41,027 bases of DNA. Source: Flammeovirgaceae bacterium BBD 1991-12 (GTDB lineage: Bacteria; Bacteroidota; Bacteroidia; Cytophagales; Cyclobacteriaceae). This document shows positions 1 to 7,058 of this stretch, piece by piece. How positions within the stretch are numbered: the stretch's first letter is position 1; the number at the start of each line of letters is the position of its first letter. Below the pieces are notes generated by a model that saw only the letters and a program-made list of their open reading frames with translations, made no database searches and was not told where the DNA came from. The stretch spans positions 1 to 41,027 of the forward strand of contig LYSV01000048.1 of the NCBI GenBank assembly GCA_001657315.1, written 5' to 3'. The position numbers and the translations under genes were made by a program.

Positions 1-979
1 CTCTGAACTGTTTTTCGATATAGGGAATGAGCTCGTAGGTGATAGCGTCACCATAAGGGCCAAGATTGGCTGAGTTCACCGCATAGGAATCATCATAGTA
101 GGGGTTGGCGTGTTGTATTTTTATGATCAGCATTCTGGGAAAGTCCTTGCTGGTCCACGTCCGGTAAAAATCCCAGGCCTCCTGCTGCACAATTTTGTTG
201 TATCCCTCCACATTGAAGCGGGCGCTGTAGTCCGGCTCAAGATCAGGGTCAGGCGGTTCAGTTCGAAATCCACCAAAATCCGCTGGAAAGTGGCCATGAA
301 AGACCATAAGCGGATACCGGGCCTCAGGGTGCTCATCAAATCCCAGTGGAAGCAGCACATGGGCGCCAAGATAAACATCCCTTCCCCAGAATTCCGAAAG
401 TCGCTCACTTTTGATCTTTATATGTTTGATGAATTCACTGTCTTCAGGCTCCTCTACTTCAGGTATCTGCTGATCCATGACAATATTGAAGTCACCCCCC
501 TTTTCTTCTATATTGATCTTCAGGGGTTTACTGTAAAAGTTGCCTGGTTTTCGGTTCCACTGCTGTCCTTCCCCCCGGTCAGGTGGAAGCTTCACACTAT
601 GGCCAGTGGAAAGGGTGAACGTCTCGTATCGGTTAAGCAATGCCTGTACATAGTATTCCCCGGCAGGGATGTCATCCATGCTTTCAACGGGGTATCCAAA
701 AATATCACCGTCAAAGACGACAGGGCTGTCAGGATGAAGCGCCTCAGCGTCCATGCCATAGCCCAGTTGAGAATCCAGACCATCAGACAGTTGAAATCTT
801 GGCTCCGTTTCATTATTATTAGAGAGCAATAGGATCAGGCGGCCATCCTGAGGTGCTGTGGTAAGTGACCCTGAAAAGCTGACCTTAAAGCTAAGGCCAC
901 CCTTTTTTTCAGCGGGTTGACAGCCAATAAAAAGGGCGGTAAAAAAAATTATTACATATAAAATGGCGTTATTGTTCAT
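1..979 (-). CDS. Esterase-like alpha/beta-hydrolase lipoprotein (3' end cut by window edge)
   Basis: Reading the minus strand from the ATG at 979 gives 326 uninterrupted codons to the window edge, so the C-terminus is missing. The N-terminus has a hydrophobic stretch ending in a lipobox (LFIGC, Cys20), so the protein is probably a lipoprotein. A region of about 170 residues without a recognised motif is followed by segments typical of the PF00756 putative-esterase fold: VLLPLGFDE, then YPLMVFHGH, and near the edge NLGPYGDAITYELIPYIEK, which in this family lies just before the nucleophile elbow. The catalytic Ser, Asp and His would lie outside the window, so activity cannot be judged. It is divergent from the choice-of-anchor L/OmpA gene, with only 50 bp between starts. 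Fold assignment is by motif recognition; the substrate is unknown. Confidence 0.8.
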   Translation of the reverse strand, partial: MNNNAILYVIIFFTALFIGCQPAEKKGGLSFKVSFSGSLTTAPQDGRLILLLSNNNETEPRFQLSDGLDSQLGYGMDAEALHPDSPVVFDGDIFGYPVESMDDIPAGEYYVQALLNRYETFTLSTGHSVKLPPDRGEGQQWNRKPGNFYSKPLKINIEEKGGDFNIVMDQQIPEVEEPEDSEFIKHIKIKSERLSEFWGRDVYLGAHVLLPLGFDEHPEARYPLMVFHGHFPADFGGFRTEPPDPDLEPDYSARFNVEGYNKIVQQEAWDFYRTWTSKDFPRMLIIKIQHANPYYDDSYAVNSANLGPYGDAITYELIPYIEKQFR

Positions 980-1029
980 GGCGGTAGCTTAAGACGATCA
1001 AGTTATAGGAATGACCGCTAACCTGCAAT

Positions 1030-2316
1030 ATGAAAGCTGTGAAATATATAGTGGGCATGATATGGGGTATGGCTTTATCCCTGCCAGGAATATCTCAGAT
1101 CGACACCACGTATACGGCGGATTACCTGGTAAAGGAAATACTGGTAGGTAACGGCGTTTTGGTGGGCAACGTGAAATTTACCGGGCAGAAGCATGCCATA
1201 GGGTTATTCACGGACCCTACGGATCAGATTGGTATCACGGAGGGCATCGTTCTCACCTCCGGCAATGCCTTTTACGTACCGGGGCCTAACAAAACGCCAC
1301 GGTCGGGCTGGGCCAGCAATGCACCTGGCGATGAACAACTGGACCGCATAGCCCGTGGCAAGACGTACGACGCCGCTGTGCTGGAGTTTGAGTTTGTTAC
1401 CGTATCGGAAAATCTCTCCTTTGAGTTTGTATTCGGCTCAGAAGAGTACCTCGAATACGTGGGGTCGAAATTCAACGATGTGTTTGCCTTTTTTGTGAGC
1501 GGACCTAATATGGAATATCAGAATATTGCCAGACTGCCCGATGGTAAGACACCCATTACAGTGAACACCGTAAATAATCAGCTAAATAAAAAATATTACA
1601 TTGATAACGCTTTCACCAACGTAACGGACCCTTTCATCTGGGATGTGCGTAATCGCAAGGTGATCGAAAATAAAAACTACCTGAAAGAGGAAGTGCCTCC
1701 TATGTATGATATCCAGTTTGATGGATTTACAACGGTGCTAACCGCCAGGTGTAAGGTAGTACCTAACGAGGTCTACCAGATAAAAATGGCTATTTCCGAC
1801 GTAGGTGATGGGATACTGGATTCAGGTGTGTTCCTGAAGGGTGGTACCTTTAGCAGCTACGGCAAGGAAATAGTAAAGCTGGATGATCACTTTGATGAAC
1901 AACAGCCTCTGAGAAGGATAGCAAAAAAGCAGCCCGGGCTGAGTACCAATGGTATCAGGCTGAACAGAGAGTTGAACAAGGTGCACCGGTTAGGAAAAGT
2001 GGAATTCGACTTTGACAGGTATCAGCTCACCAGCGTTTCCAGGGCGGTAATACAGCAGGTTTATCAGGCGTGGAAGGACTCCAACAATTATTCCATTGTA
2101 ATTTCAGGGCATACGGATAGCATGGGATCTGAACAGTATAACCTGGATCTTGCAAAAAACCGTGCCCAGTCTGTGGCCAGTGAGCTTATGACTCTCGGAG
2201 TACCCCCTGAAAACCTGATCGTAAGGGCTATAGGTGAGTCGGATCCTGTGCAGAACAATGCTACTGCCTTTGGGCGTGCGAGGAACCGCCGTGTAGAATT
2301 CCTTTTAAAGCCGTAG
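1030..2316 (+). CDS. Choice-of-anchor L domain protein with C-terminal OmpA domain
   Basis: 428 residues. The signal peptide ends near GISQ, with Gln at the mature N-terminus. Residues about 28-275 match the Bacteroidota 'choice-of-anchor L' domain: an early VLTSG segment, the hallmark FEFVFGSEEYLEYV and FNDVFAFFVSGP, and the late IKMAISDVGDGILDSGVFL. Residues about 323-428 are an OmpA/MotB peptidoglycan-binding domain: VEFDFDRYQL, then SGHTDSMGSEQYN, the helix LDLAKNRAQSVASEL and the closing NRRVEF. The protein is thus probably periplasmic or attached between outer membrane and cell wall. Choice-of-anchor L domains more often sit on T9SS cargo with a sorting tail, so the OmpA tail is a less common anchor. 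Its 3' end overlaps the convergent next gene by 12 bp. The ligand of the first domain is unknown. Confidence 0.88.
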   Translation: MKAVKYIVGMIWGMALSLPGISQIDTTYTADYLVKEILVGNGVLVGNVKFTGQKHAIGLFTDPTDQIGITEGIVLTSGNAFYVPGPNKTPRSGWASNAPGDEQLDRIARGKTYDAAVLEFEFVTVSENLSFEFVFGSEEYLEYVGSKFNDVFAFFVSGPNMEYQNIARLPDGKTPITVNTVNNQLNKKYYIDNAFTNVTDPFIWDVRNRKVIENKNYLKEEVPPMYDIQFDGFTTVLTARCKVVPNEVYQIKMAISDVGDGILDSGVFLKGGTFSSYGKEIVKLDDHFDEQQPLRRIAKKQPGLSTNGIRLNRELNKVHRLGKVEFDFDRYQLTSVSRAVIQQVYQAWKDSNNYSIVISGHTDSMGSEQYNLDLAKNRAQSVASELMTLGVPPENLIVRAIGESDPVQNNATAFGRARNRRVEFLLKP

Positions 2317-2757
2317 CCGTATGTCGTCTTCGTAATCCACCGGTACTGAAACCGGCACTCCGTAAATGGAGAGCTTAATACGACCTACATAGTGTACCTT
2401 CATTTTCTTGCCCCCGAGAACACTGAGCAGGCTGTTGAGCACACCTACTTCACCAATATTGAATTTGGCATCTACCGGTACCTTAAACTCTGAAAGCGCC
2501 GGTATCTTTGTTTGCATCTTTTGTTTTATACCTCCTATCTTCTTTCCTTCCAGCAGCACATCTATATCTACCTTACGCAGCTTCATGCTCACATCATTGG
2601 GGTTGTAGAAAAAGGCATCTCCCTTGAGTAATGCCTCTGTGCCGGTAACATTGGTCACCTTTACGTTGGAAACATGCCTGAAAACCGGCGCTTTTTCAGG
2701 TTTTTTACACCCTGAAACAATGACCCCCAGTAAAAATATCACCAATAATTGCTTCAT
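2305..2757 (-). CDS. LEA type 2 / LEA14-like lipoprotein
   Basis: 150 residues. The N-terminus (lipobox VSGC, Cys17, followed by Lys-Lys) marks it as a lipoprotein. The remainder is a single small beta domain with the LEA14/WHy-type pattern: a strand carrying VSNVKVTNV, an FYNPNDVSMKLRKVDIDVLLEGKKIG segment in which the conserved 'N-P-N' and the following tripartite strand are clear, then IPALSEFKVPVDAKF. In other organisms this fold is linked to desiccation or stress tolerance; in Bacteroidota such lipoproteins are of unknown role. It overlaps the convergent choice-of-anchor L/OmpA gene by 12 bp, so the two 3' ends are antisense to each other. The ATG at 2757 is the natural start because it precedes a standard lipoprotein signal. 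Confidence 0.75.
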   Translation of the reverse strand: MKQLLVIFLLGVIVSGCKKPEKAPVFRHVSNVKVTNVTGTEALLKGDAFFYNPNDVSMKLRKVDIDVLLEGKKIGGIKQKMQTKIPALSEFKVPVDAKFNIGEVGVLNSLLSVLGGKKMKVHYVGRIKLSIYGVPVSVPVDYEDDIRLRL

Positions 2758-3012
2758 CCCTCAATAGACGTTTGTAAATTAATTTTGTTACTGTACTCCT
2801 TTTTGTGAAGTGATTGTATTCAGTTTTGGTACTCCATCCTTAAAATGAACTTTCATACTTTCATTTCAAATACCTGCCATAATGATACCAAACTTATCTG
2901 TCTGCCCGTCCATATTTTCGGTTTAAAACGTAAGGTCGTGCGCCGATCTTAAGGGTTTCACGTATTTTTTCTTATAGGCCTTTGCGCTTACCTCTCCGTC
3001 ACAATGACACGC

Positions 3013-3020
3013 TAATTTTG
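3013..3020 (+). promoter_or_regulatory. Candidate -7 box (TAATTTTG)
   Basis: An exact match to the Bacteroidota TAnnTTTG element, 27 bp before the ATG at 3048. No TTTG lies at the usual 17-23 bp upstream (the nearest, at 2981, is 28 bp away), so this is a partial match. It supports the ATG at 3048 over the upstream TTG at 2982. The rest of 2758-3047 shows nothing else recognisable. Confidence 0.35.
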
Positions 3021-3047
3021 CCAAACGAACCAAAAACATACCCGAAG

Positions 3048-3365
3048 ATGCCACAAAACTCTGAAAACCGAAAGGAACTCAACCTGTCCCGGGCGCTGAT
3101 CGCTGCTCTGAAAAGGAAAGACAACGCCTTGCGCCAGTATGCCTACATCACTTCGCATGAATTACGCTCCCCCATAGCCAGCATCCTCGGACTGGTACAG
3201 CTATGGCAGGAGCATGAAAACGACGAAACATTTTGCAAAGCGCTTATGGCAAAGATCCATCAATGTGCCCTCGAGCTCGATATGGTAGCACATAAATTGA
3301 ATCAGGTAGCCTGCCGGCAAATGGATGCACTGTCTACTCAGGAAAGAGAGATCTGTCAATATTAG
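3048..3365 (+). CDS. Stand-alone histidine kinase dimerisation (HisKA) domain protein
   Basis: 105 residues from the ATG at 3048; a TTG at 2982 would add 22 residues, but the promoter-like box at 3013-3020 would then fall inside the gene. Almost the entire protein is one DHp/HisKA helical hairpin: a coiled helix I with the H-box YITSHELRSPIASILGL (phospho-acceptor His within SHELRSP, position about 37) and a second helix up to about residue 85. There is no sensor, membrane segment or HATPase domain, and the ORF ends with a proper stop. It could be a phosphotransfer module, a dimerisation partner that modulates another kinase, or the remnant of a decayed kinase. No kinase sequence flanks it: upstream is 290 bp of non-coding DNA and downstream is a convergent gene overlapping by 32 bp. 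Confidence 0.72.
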   Translation: MPQNSENRKELNLSRALIAALKRKDNALRQYAYITSHELRSPIASILGLVQLWQEHENDETFCKALMAKIHQCALELDMVAHKLNQVACRQMDALSTQEREICQY

Positions 3366-4449
3366 GGATGATCTTTAGCGCATTCCTGTAATACAGCTTT
3401 TTCAGTACCACATCATCGAGGTCAAGGCCGTACATTTTCCAGAAGGCATGGTATCGCTTGTAGTAGGGGAAGTACTCATCAGCCGTCTCCAGCACCCTGA
3501 AGTAGGTGTAATACTCTTCCGGATTCCACGCATCCTTACCGAACATCACTCTGTCCTGGTATTTGGTCAGGAATTGTTTGGCCATACGTGGCTGCCTGCC
3601 CAGCTCGGCAATGACGGCTCCTATTTCACTGTACATATTGGGGTACTTATCCATTAATTCACCCAGCTTTCCCAGGTTATTGCCAAACCAGCCAAGGTGT
3701 GCATTGATGAAGATCGTATTTGGATGCTTTCCAAAGATATTGTGCTGCTCAGCGATTATGGTTTCCCAGGGTGCCGGATTAGTGTTGCTTCTCTTCCTTC
3801 CCGGCCTTACCTTCAGCTCAAGCCACCGCTCGTTGTTCTCATCATGCGGCTCCCAGAAAGACTTAGGGTCTGCGGCATGGATCAGTACCGGTATACCCAG
3901 TTCACCACATTTGGCCCAAACAGGGTCTATCCGGGGATCATCAATGGCAATGCGCTGGCCATCCACTACGGTCATGGTTTGGCTTTTGTATATTTTGAGG
4001 CCATTGGCCCCCAGCTTCACGTCATTTTCCAGTTGTTGTACGGTCTTTTCAGTCCAGCCCGGTTCATTAATGGTGCGAACGTTTATATTGGTAAATACAA
4101 TAAAGCGGTTGGGGGCAGTTCTGTTTACATTGTCAAGGCTTCCTCTTAGATGCTCCTCCGATCCTCTGCCACGGCCGCTCAGATTCACCATAACTGCCAT
4201 ATTCAGTTTATCCATCTCGGCTACGAGCTGATTCAGATCCTGACCTGGCATACTGAACTGATGGTTGTGAACATCCACAAACGGGTATTTCGCTCTTTTC
4301 ACCTCATTCTCAGGCACCACCAGCGTTGAGGGAGGGTCATACTTTTCCCAATCCATGTATAAGCTACCGGATGAACCAGTGCCATTCTGACCATAACACC
4401 ATGCACCTGTCAGGGACAGCAGACCTAAAACTGAAGCAACTTTTTTCAT
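3334..4449 (-). CDS. Secreted amidohydrolase-family (amidohydrolase_2) metal-dependent hydrolase
   Basis: 371 residues from the ATG at 4449; a TTG two codons upstream adds nothing. The Sec signal peptide ends near WCYG/QNG. The amidohydrolase-2 TIM-barrel pattern is present: metal-binding HNH at residues 61-63 (VDVHNHQFS), LGANGLKIYKS, the third His in VLIHAADP, INAHLGW, and the C-terminal Asp in MFGKDAWNPEEYY. All expected metal and catalytic positions are therefore intact. In this superfamily such enzymes hydrolyse or decarboxylate small cyclic or aromatic acids and lactones; the substrate cannot be told here. The enzyme probably acts in the periplasm or outside. It overlaps the convergent HisKA gene by 32 bp at its 3' end. 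A 280-bp intergenic region with heptamer repeats lies upstream. Confidence 0.85.
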   Translation of the reverse strand: MKKVASVLGLLSLTGAWCYGQNGTGSSGSLYMDWEKYDPPSTLVVPENEVKRAKYPFVDVHNHQFSMPGQDLNQLVAEMDKLNMAVMVNLSGRGRGSEEHLRGSLDNVNRTAPNRFIVFTNINVRTINEPGWTEKTVQQLENDVKLGANGLKIYKSQTMTVVDGQRIAIDDPRIDPVWAKCGELGIPVLIHAADPKSFWEPHDENNERWLELKVRPGRKRSNTNPAPWETIIAEQHNIFGKHPNTIFINAHLGWFGNNLGKLGELMDKYPNMYSEIGAVIAELGRQPRMAKQFLTKYQDRVMFGKDAWNPEEYYTYFRVLETADEYFPYYKRYHAFWKMYGLDLDDVVLKKLYYRNALKIIPNIDRSLFPE

Positions 4450-4514
4450 GATCAACCTGAATTTTTAGCAAGTCTAACGATTATATCCGGGTAAGGTTGG
4501 GCCATTTGTGTGGG

Positions 4515-4549
4515 CATAGCGCATGGAGCATGGAGCATGGGGCATAGAG
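4515..4549 (+). repeat. Five tandem heptamers (CATGGAG / CATAGAG type)
   Basis: Exactly in register from 4515 are CATAGCG, CATGGAG, CATGGAG, CATGGGG and CATAGAG. A related array on the opposite strand sits at 4634-4656. The arrays lie between the divergent starts of the amidohydrolase (4449) and the TPR gene (4729). The open frame on the minus strand at 4481-4801 is a by-product of this repeat and is not called. Confidence 0.8.
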
Positions 4550-4656
4550 TAATGGGGTGTTGGTTATGGTTATATCAAGGTTCGGAAAGCCTGGGGCAGT
4601 TCCGATAGTACTTGCATAGGTAGCAACTGCCTTGCGCCATGCTCTATGCCCTATGC
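4535..4656. repeat. Inverted-repeat intergenic element (heptamer arms)
   Basis: The left arm 4535-4549 is complementary to 4642-4656 at 14 of 15 positions, with a 92-nt spacer. The spacer holds a smaller inverted repeat (GGCAGTT, about 4590-4600, with AACTGCC at 4625-4631). The layout resembles small palindromic intergenic elements (REP/MITE-like). No transposase is nearby. Confidence 0.55.
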
Positions 4657-4701
4657 AAACCGATACAACCCGGCAGGCATCAATAATACAGGAAATGGTT
4701 T

Positions 4702-4709
4702 TATATTTG
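4702..4709 (+). promoter_or_regulatory. Candidate -7 box (TATATTTG) of the TPR gene
   Basis: A perfect TAnnTTTG match ending 19 bp before the ATG at 4729, which would give a short leader. No TTTG is visible at the -33 distance, so this is a half-site prediction only. Confidence 0.4.
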
Positions 4710-4728
4710 AAAAACTGCAATTTACAAT

Positions 4729-5841
4729 ATGAAATATCTTCTGGCACTTGTTTTTGGCTTTTCATCATTTGTCTGTTTCGGGCAGTCTGCCGGAGAGGCA
4801 TTTAAAAAAGGGCTTGAGCATATCAAAAATGAGAAGTTCGAAGAGGCTGTGGCGGCTTTCAGCACAGCGATCAGCGAAGATCCGAAGAACAAGGAAGCCT
4901 ACAACCAACGTGGCTATTCCAAAAATCAGTTAAGCGATTTTTACGGAGCTATAGGTGATTATAACTTTGCCATTGACCTCGACTCTACCTATACGGTGGC
5001 TCTGAACAACCGGGGGGAAGCAAAGTTTAACCTCGGCGATGACACCGGAGCCATAGAAGACTTTGACCAAGCCATACGGCATGACAATAAAATGGCGGAA
5101 GCCTACAATAACCGTGGGTTTGCCCGGTACAATCTGGAAGATCTGCAGGGTGCGCTGTTCGACTTTTCGAAGGCCATAGAGCTGGATCCGGACGATTCGG
5201 ATAAGTATTTTAATCGTGCGGTAGTAAAAGCCGAGCTGGAAGAATACATCAGTGCCATTGATGACTACAACAAGTCCATTTCGCTTAATGATAGTGACGC
5301 AGAGGCCTATAGCTTCAGAGGAGTGGCCAAATTTAACATTGAACAGGTAGAAGAGGCCCTGAAGGATTACAACAAAGCCATAGAGCTGGACAAGGAGGAT
5401 CCTGTAAAATACGAGAACAGGGCACTGGCAAAAAGCAGTCTGGAGGATTACGATGGCGCCCTGGCTGACTATGACAAAAGTCTTGAACTTTTCCCGGATG
5501 ATCCTGACACCTACAACCTGCGCGGTGTGGTCAGGTACAACCTGAAAGACAATGACGGGGCCATAGCTGACTACGATAAGGCTGTAGAGCTGGACCCCTA
5601 CAATGCGGTGTACTACGACAACAGGGCCTTGGCAAAAACGGAACAACAAAACTATAAAGGAGCGATCGAGGATTATTCCTATTCCATAGAGCTATACCCT
5701 ACCGATCCGGAAACCTTTCACCAGCGGGGTTTGGTAAAGATCACTATGGGTAATAACTACGATGGGTGCCTGGACCTGAACACCGCCGTAGAGCTGGGCT
5801 CAGACGATGCCCGGGCTTCCATTAAGGAACACTGTAAGTAG
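4729..5841 (+). CDS. Exported ten-repeat TPR protein
   Basis: 370 residues. The signal peptide ends near CFG/QSA. The rest (about residues 22-365) is ten nearly perfect 34-residue tetratricopeptide repeats, with the typical W/Y-N-R-G-x-A-K-x-x-L and A-I-x-D-Y-x-K-A-I-E-L-x-P pattern repeated throughout (AYNNRGFARYNL, GALFDFSKAIELDPDD and so on). There is no catalytic domain and the protein is strongly acidic. It should form a right-handed superhelical scaffold in the periplasm that binds a partner protein, but the partner is not indicated by its neighbours. The last repeat diverges and carries two Cys (YDGCLDL, EHCK), possibly a disulfide. Its 3' end overlaps the convergent unknown-family gene by 20 bp. 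Confidence 0.9.
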   Translation: MKYLLALVFGFSSFVCFGQSAGEAFKKGLEHIKNEKFEEAVAAFSTAISEDPKNKEAYNQRGYSKNQLSDFYGAIGDYNFAIDLDSTYTVALNNRGEAKFNLGDDTGAIEDFDQAIRHDNKMAEAYNNRGFARYNLEDLQGALFDFSKAIELDPDDSDKYFNRAVVKAELEEYISAIDDYNKSISLNDSDAEAYSFRGVAKFNIEQVEEALKDYNKAIELDKEDPVKYENRALAKSSLEDYDGALADYDKSLELFPDDPDTYNLRGVVRYNLKDNDGAIADYDKAVELDPYNAVYYDNRALAKTEQQNYKGAIEDYSYSIELYPTDPETFHQRGLVKITMGNNYDGCLDLNTAVELGSDDARASIKEHCK

Positions 5842-6295
5842 ATGTCCGGGACGTCAGTCTTTTGCTGCCGTCACTACCGTTGACTACGGTAATACGCATA
5901 TCGTTGATCACTCTGGGGGAAAGCCCCAGTCCGCTGTCCTCGATATCAAACCTTAGTTCCTGCACGATCATCATCTCACAGGTGTCCCACATATCGTCAT
6001 GATAAAGCATAGTCTCAACAGTAGGAGGAAAGGCCATAGTAATGATCTCCGGCCATTCCAGCTCAAACTTATGTTCTGAGCATCCCCTGTATCGCACTTT
6101 TATTACCAGTTCGGTACCTACGATCCTCACAGCCAGCAGATCAAATGGATCCGAATCCTGATCTCTTGGGTCCGATCCTACCGTCCACAATGTGGTCATG
6201 TCATAGTATGGGGGATTTGCCGGAAGCTTTCGACTAACAAGGGGGTTGAACAAAATAAACAAGCCAACCATCACGAATGACAGTTTTTTCAACAT
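5822..6295 (-). CDS. Exported protein of unknown family (tandem paralogue 2)
   Basis: 157 residues with an N-terminal signal peptide or anchor but no lipobox. I do not recognise the family. It is clearly a paralogue of the gene immediately upstream (6361-6819): shared landmarks are SDPF.LL.V, V.Y.GC..H.FE..WPEI, FPP, a C before MI/LI, F.I.DSG.G.S and an almost identical MRITVVNGS. Two Cys (in RGCSEH and DTCEMM) are kept in both, suggesting a structural disulfide or metal site together with the adjacent His. It is predicted to be a small beta-rich periplasmic or surface domain. Transcribed in the same direction as its paralogue, 65 bp downstream, so probably in one operon. Overlaps the TPR gene's 3' end by 20 bp. 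Confidence 0.7.
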   Translation of the reverse strand: MLKKLSFVMVGLFILFNPLVSRKLPANPPYYDMTTLWTVGSDPRDQDSDPFDLLAVRIVGTELVIKVRYRGCSEHKFELEWPEIITMAFPPTVETMLYHDDMWDTCEMMIVQELRFDIEDSGLGLSPRVINDMRITVVNGSDGSKRLTSRTSTYSVP

Positions 6296-6360
6296 GGGTT
6301 TATTCTTATTTGGGAATGAGGGTTGTATATGTAGTATTACTGAAGGGCCAGTGGCGCCGG

Positions 6361-6819
6361 TCAGCGATTGGAAACTTTTTCTGCTTCGTTGCTACCGTTC
6401 ACTACGGTTATCCGCATGCTTTCTATTTCCTGGGAAGAAAATCCATGTCCGCTATCACTGATACCGAAACTCAGAATTCGTGTGATCAATGCTTCACACA
6501 TGTCGTCGTTGCTATCATGGTTCAATACCACTTCAAAGTCAGGTGGGAAGACGTCTGTCATTATTTCAGGCCACACCATTTCAAAATTGTGCTGCTTGCA
6601 TCCTCCTGCATACTGCACCGTCACTTCTACCTGTTCTTCTACCACCTCTACCTTCAGCAGTTTGAAAGGATCCGAATTTTCAATCACAAAATTTGTACCT
6701 CTTGCGGCTGCAAGACTGATCTCGTTATTCTGGCTTTCCGAGGGAAGCTCCTCCTCATTGCAGGATACCAGCAACAGCATGAAAAAACCAACCGTTCTGA
6801 AGAATAATCTTATCACCAT
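6361..6819 (-). CDS. Lipoprotein of unknown family (tandem paralogue 1)
   Basis: 152 residues from an ATG at 6819. The N-terminus carries a lipobox (LLVSC, Cys20, then Asn-Glu-Glu-Glu), so this copy is lipid-anchored, unlike its paralogue at 5822-6295. The domain (about residues 48-148) has the same landmarks: SDPFKLLKVEVV, YAGGCKQHNFEMVWPEI, VFPPDFEVVL, MCEALITRILSFGISDSGHGFS and MRITVVNGSNEAEK. Long frames exist on the plus strand over the same bases, but only the minus-strand product has an export signal and a conserved partner, so those were discarded. Function unknown. The tandem arrangement with two different localisation signals suggests duplication followed by relocation. Confidence 0.72.
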   Translation of the reverse strand: MVIRLFFRTVGFFMLLLVSCNEEELPSESQNNEISLAAARGTNFVIENSDPFKLLKVEVVEEQVEVTVQYAGGCKQHNFEMVWPEIMTDVFPPDFEVVLNHDSNDDMCEALITRILSFGISDSGHGFSSQEIESMRITVVNGSNEAEKVSNR

Positions 6820-7058
6820 GATCCATTTTGTTTTTCCAACTACAAGACCCTTGTTGTTGTAAAACGGTTGGAACCCTCACATATTATATTTCGATCTCCG
6901 CGATCCATTTCTGATCCAGAATATCCATTCACGATGGGCAAAACAGGATGCAGGAAACTGACTCTCTGAATATTATGATCCTAAACAGCAGCTTAACCCT
7001 TGCTCTGTCCGCGGGTAAAATATTTTTGACGTTTTCTCTGATATCTATGCGGGAGATA

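Noticed and set aside
110-832. 240-codon plus-strand frame
   Set aside because: Antisense to the esterase-like lipoprotein, whose minus-strand reading has a lipobox and family motifs.
3013-3365. HisKA-only gene as the remains of a kinase broken by a recent frameshift
   Set aside because: No ATPase or sensor sequence was found in any frame on either side, so recent breakage within the window is not supported; older decay remains possible.
4481-4801. 106-codon open frame on the minus strand
   Set aside because: It runs through the heptamer repeats and into the TPR gene's start; the product has no recognisable pattern.
4930-5649. 239-codon minus-strand frame in the TPR gene
   Set aside because: Periodic antisense of the 34-residue repeats; a common artefact of repeat genes.
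6277-6862. Two plus-strand frames of about 170 codons over the paralogue pair
   Set aside because: The minus-strand genes share a conserved domain and have export signals; the plus-strand products do not.
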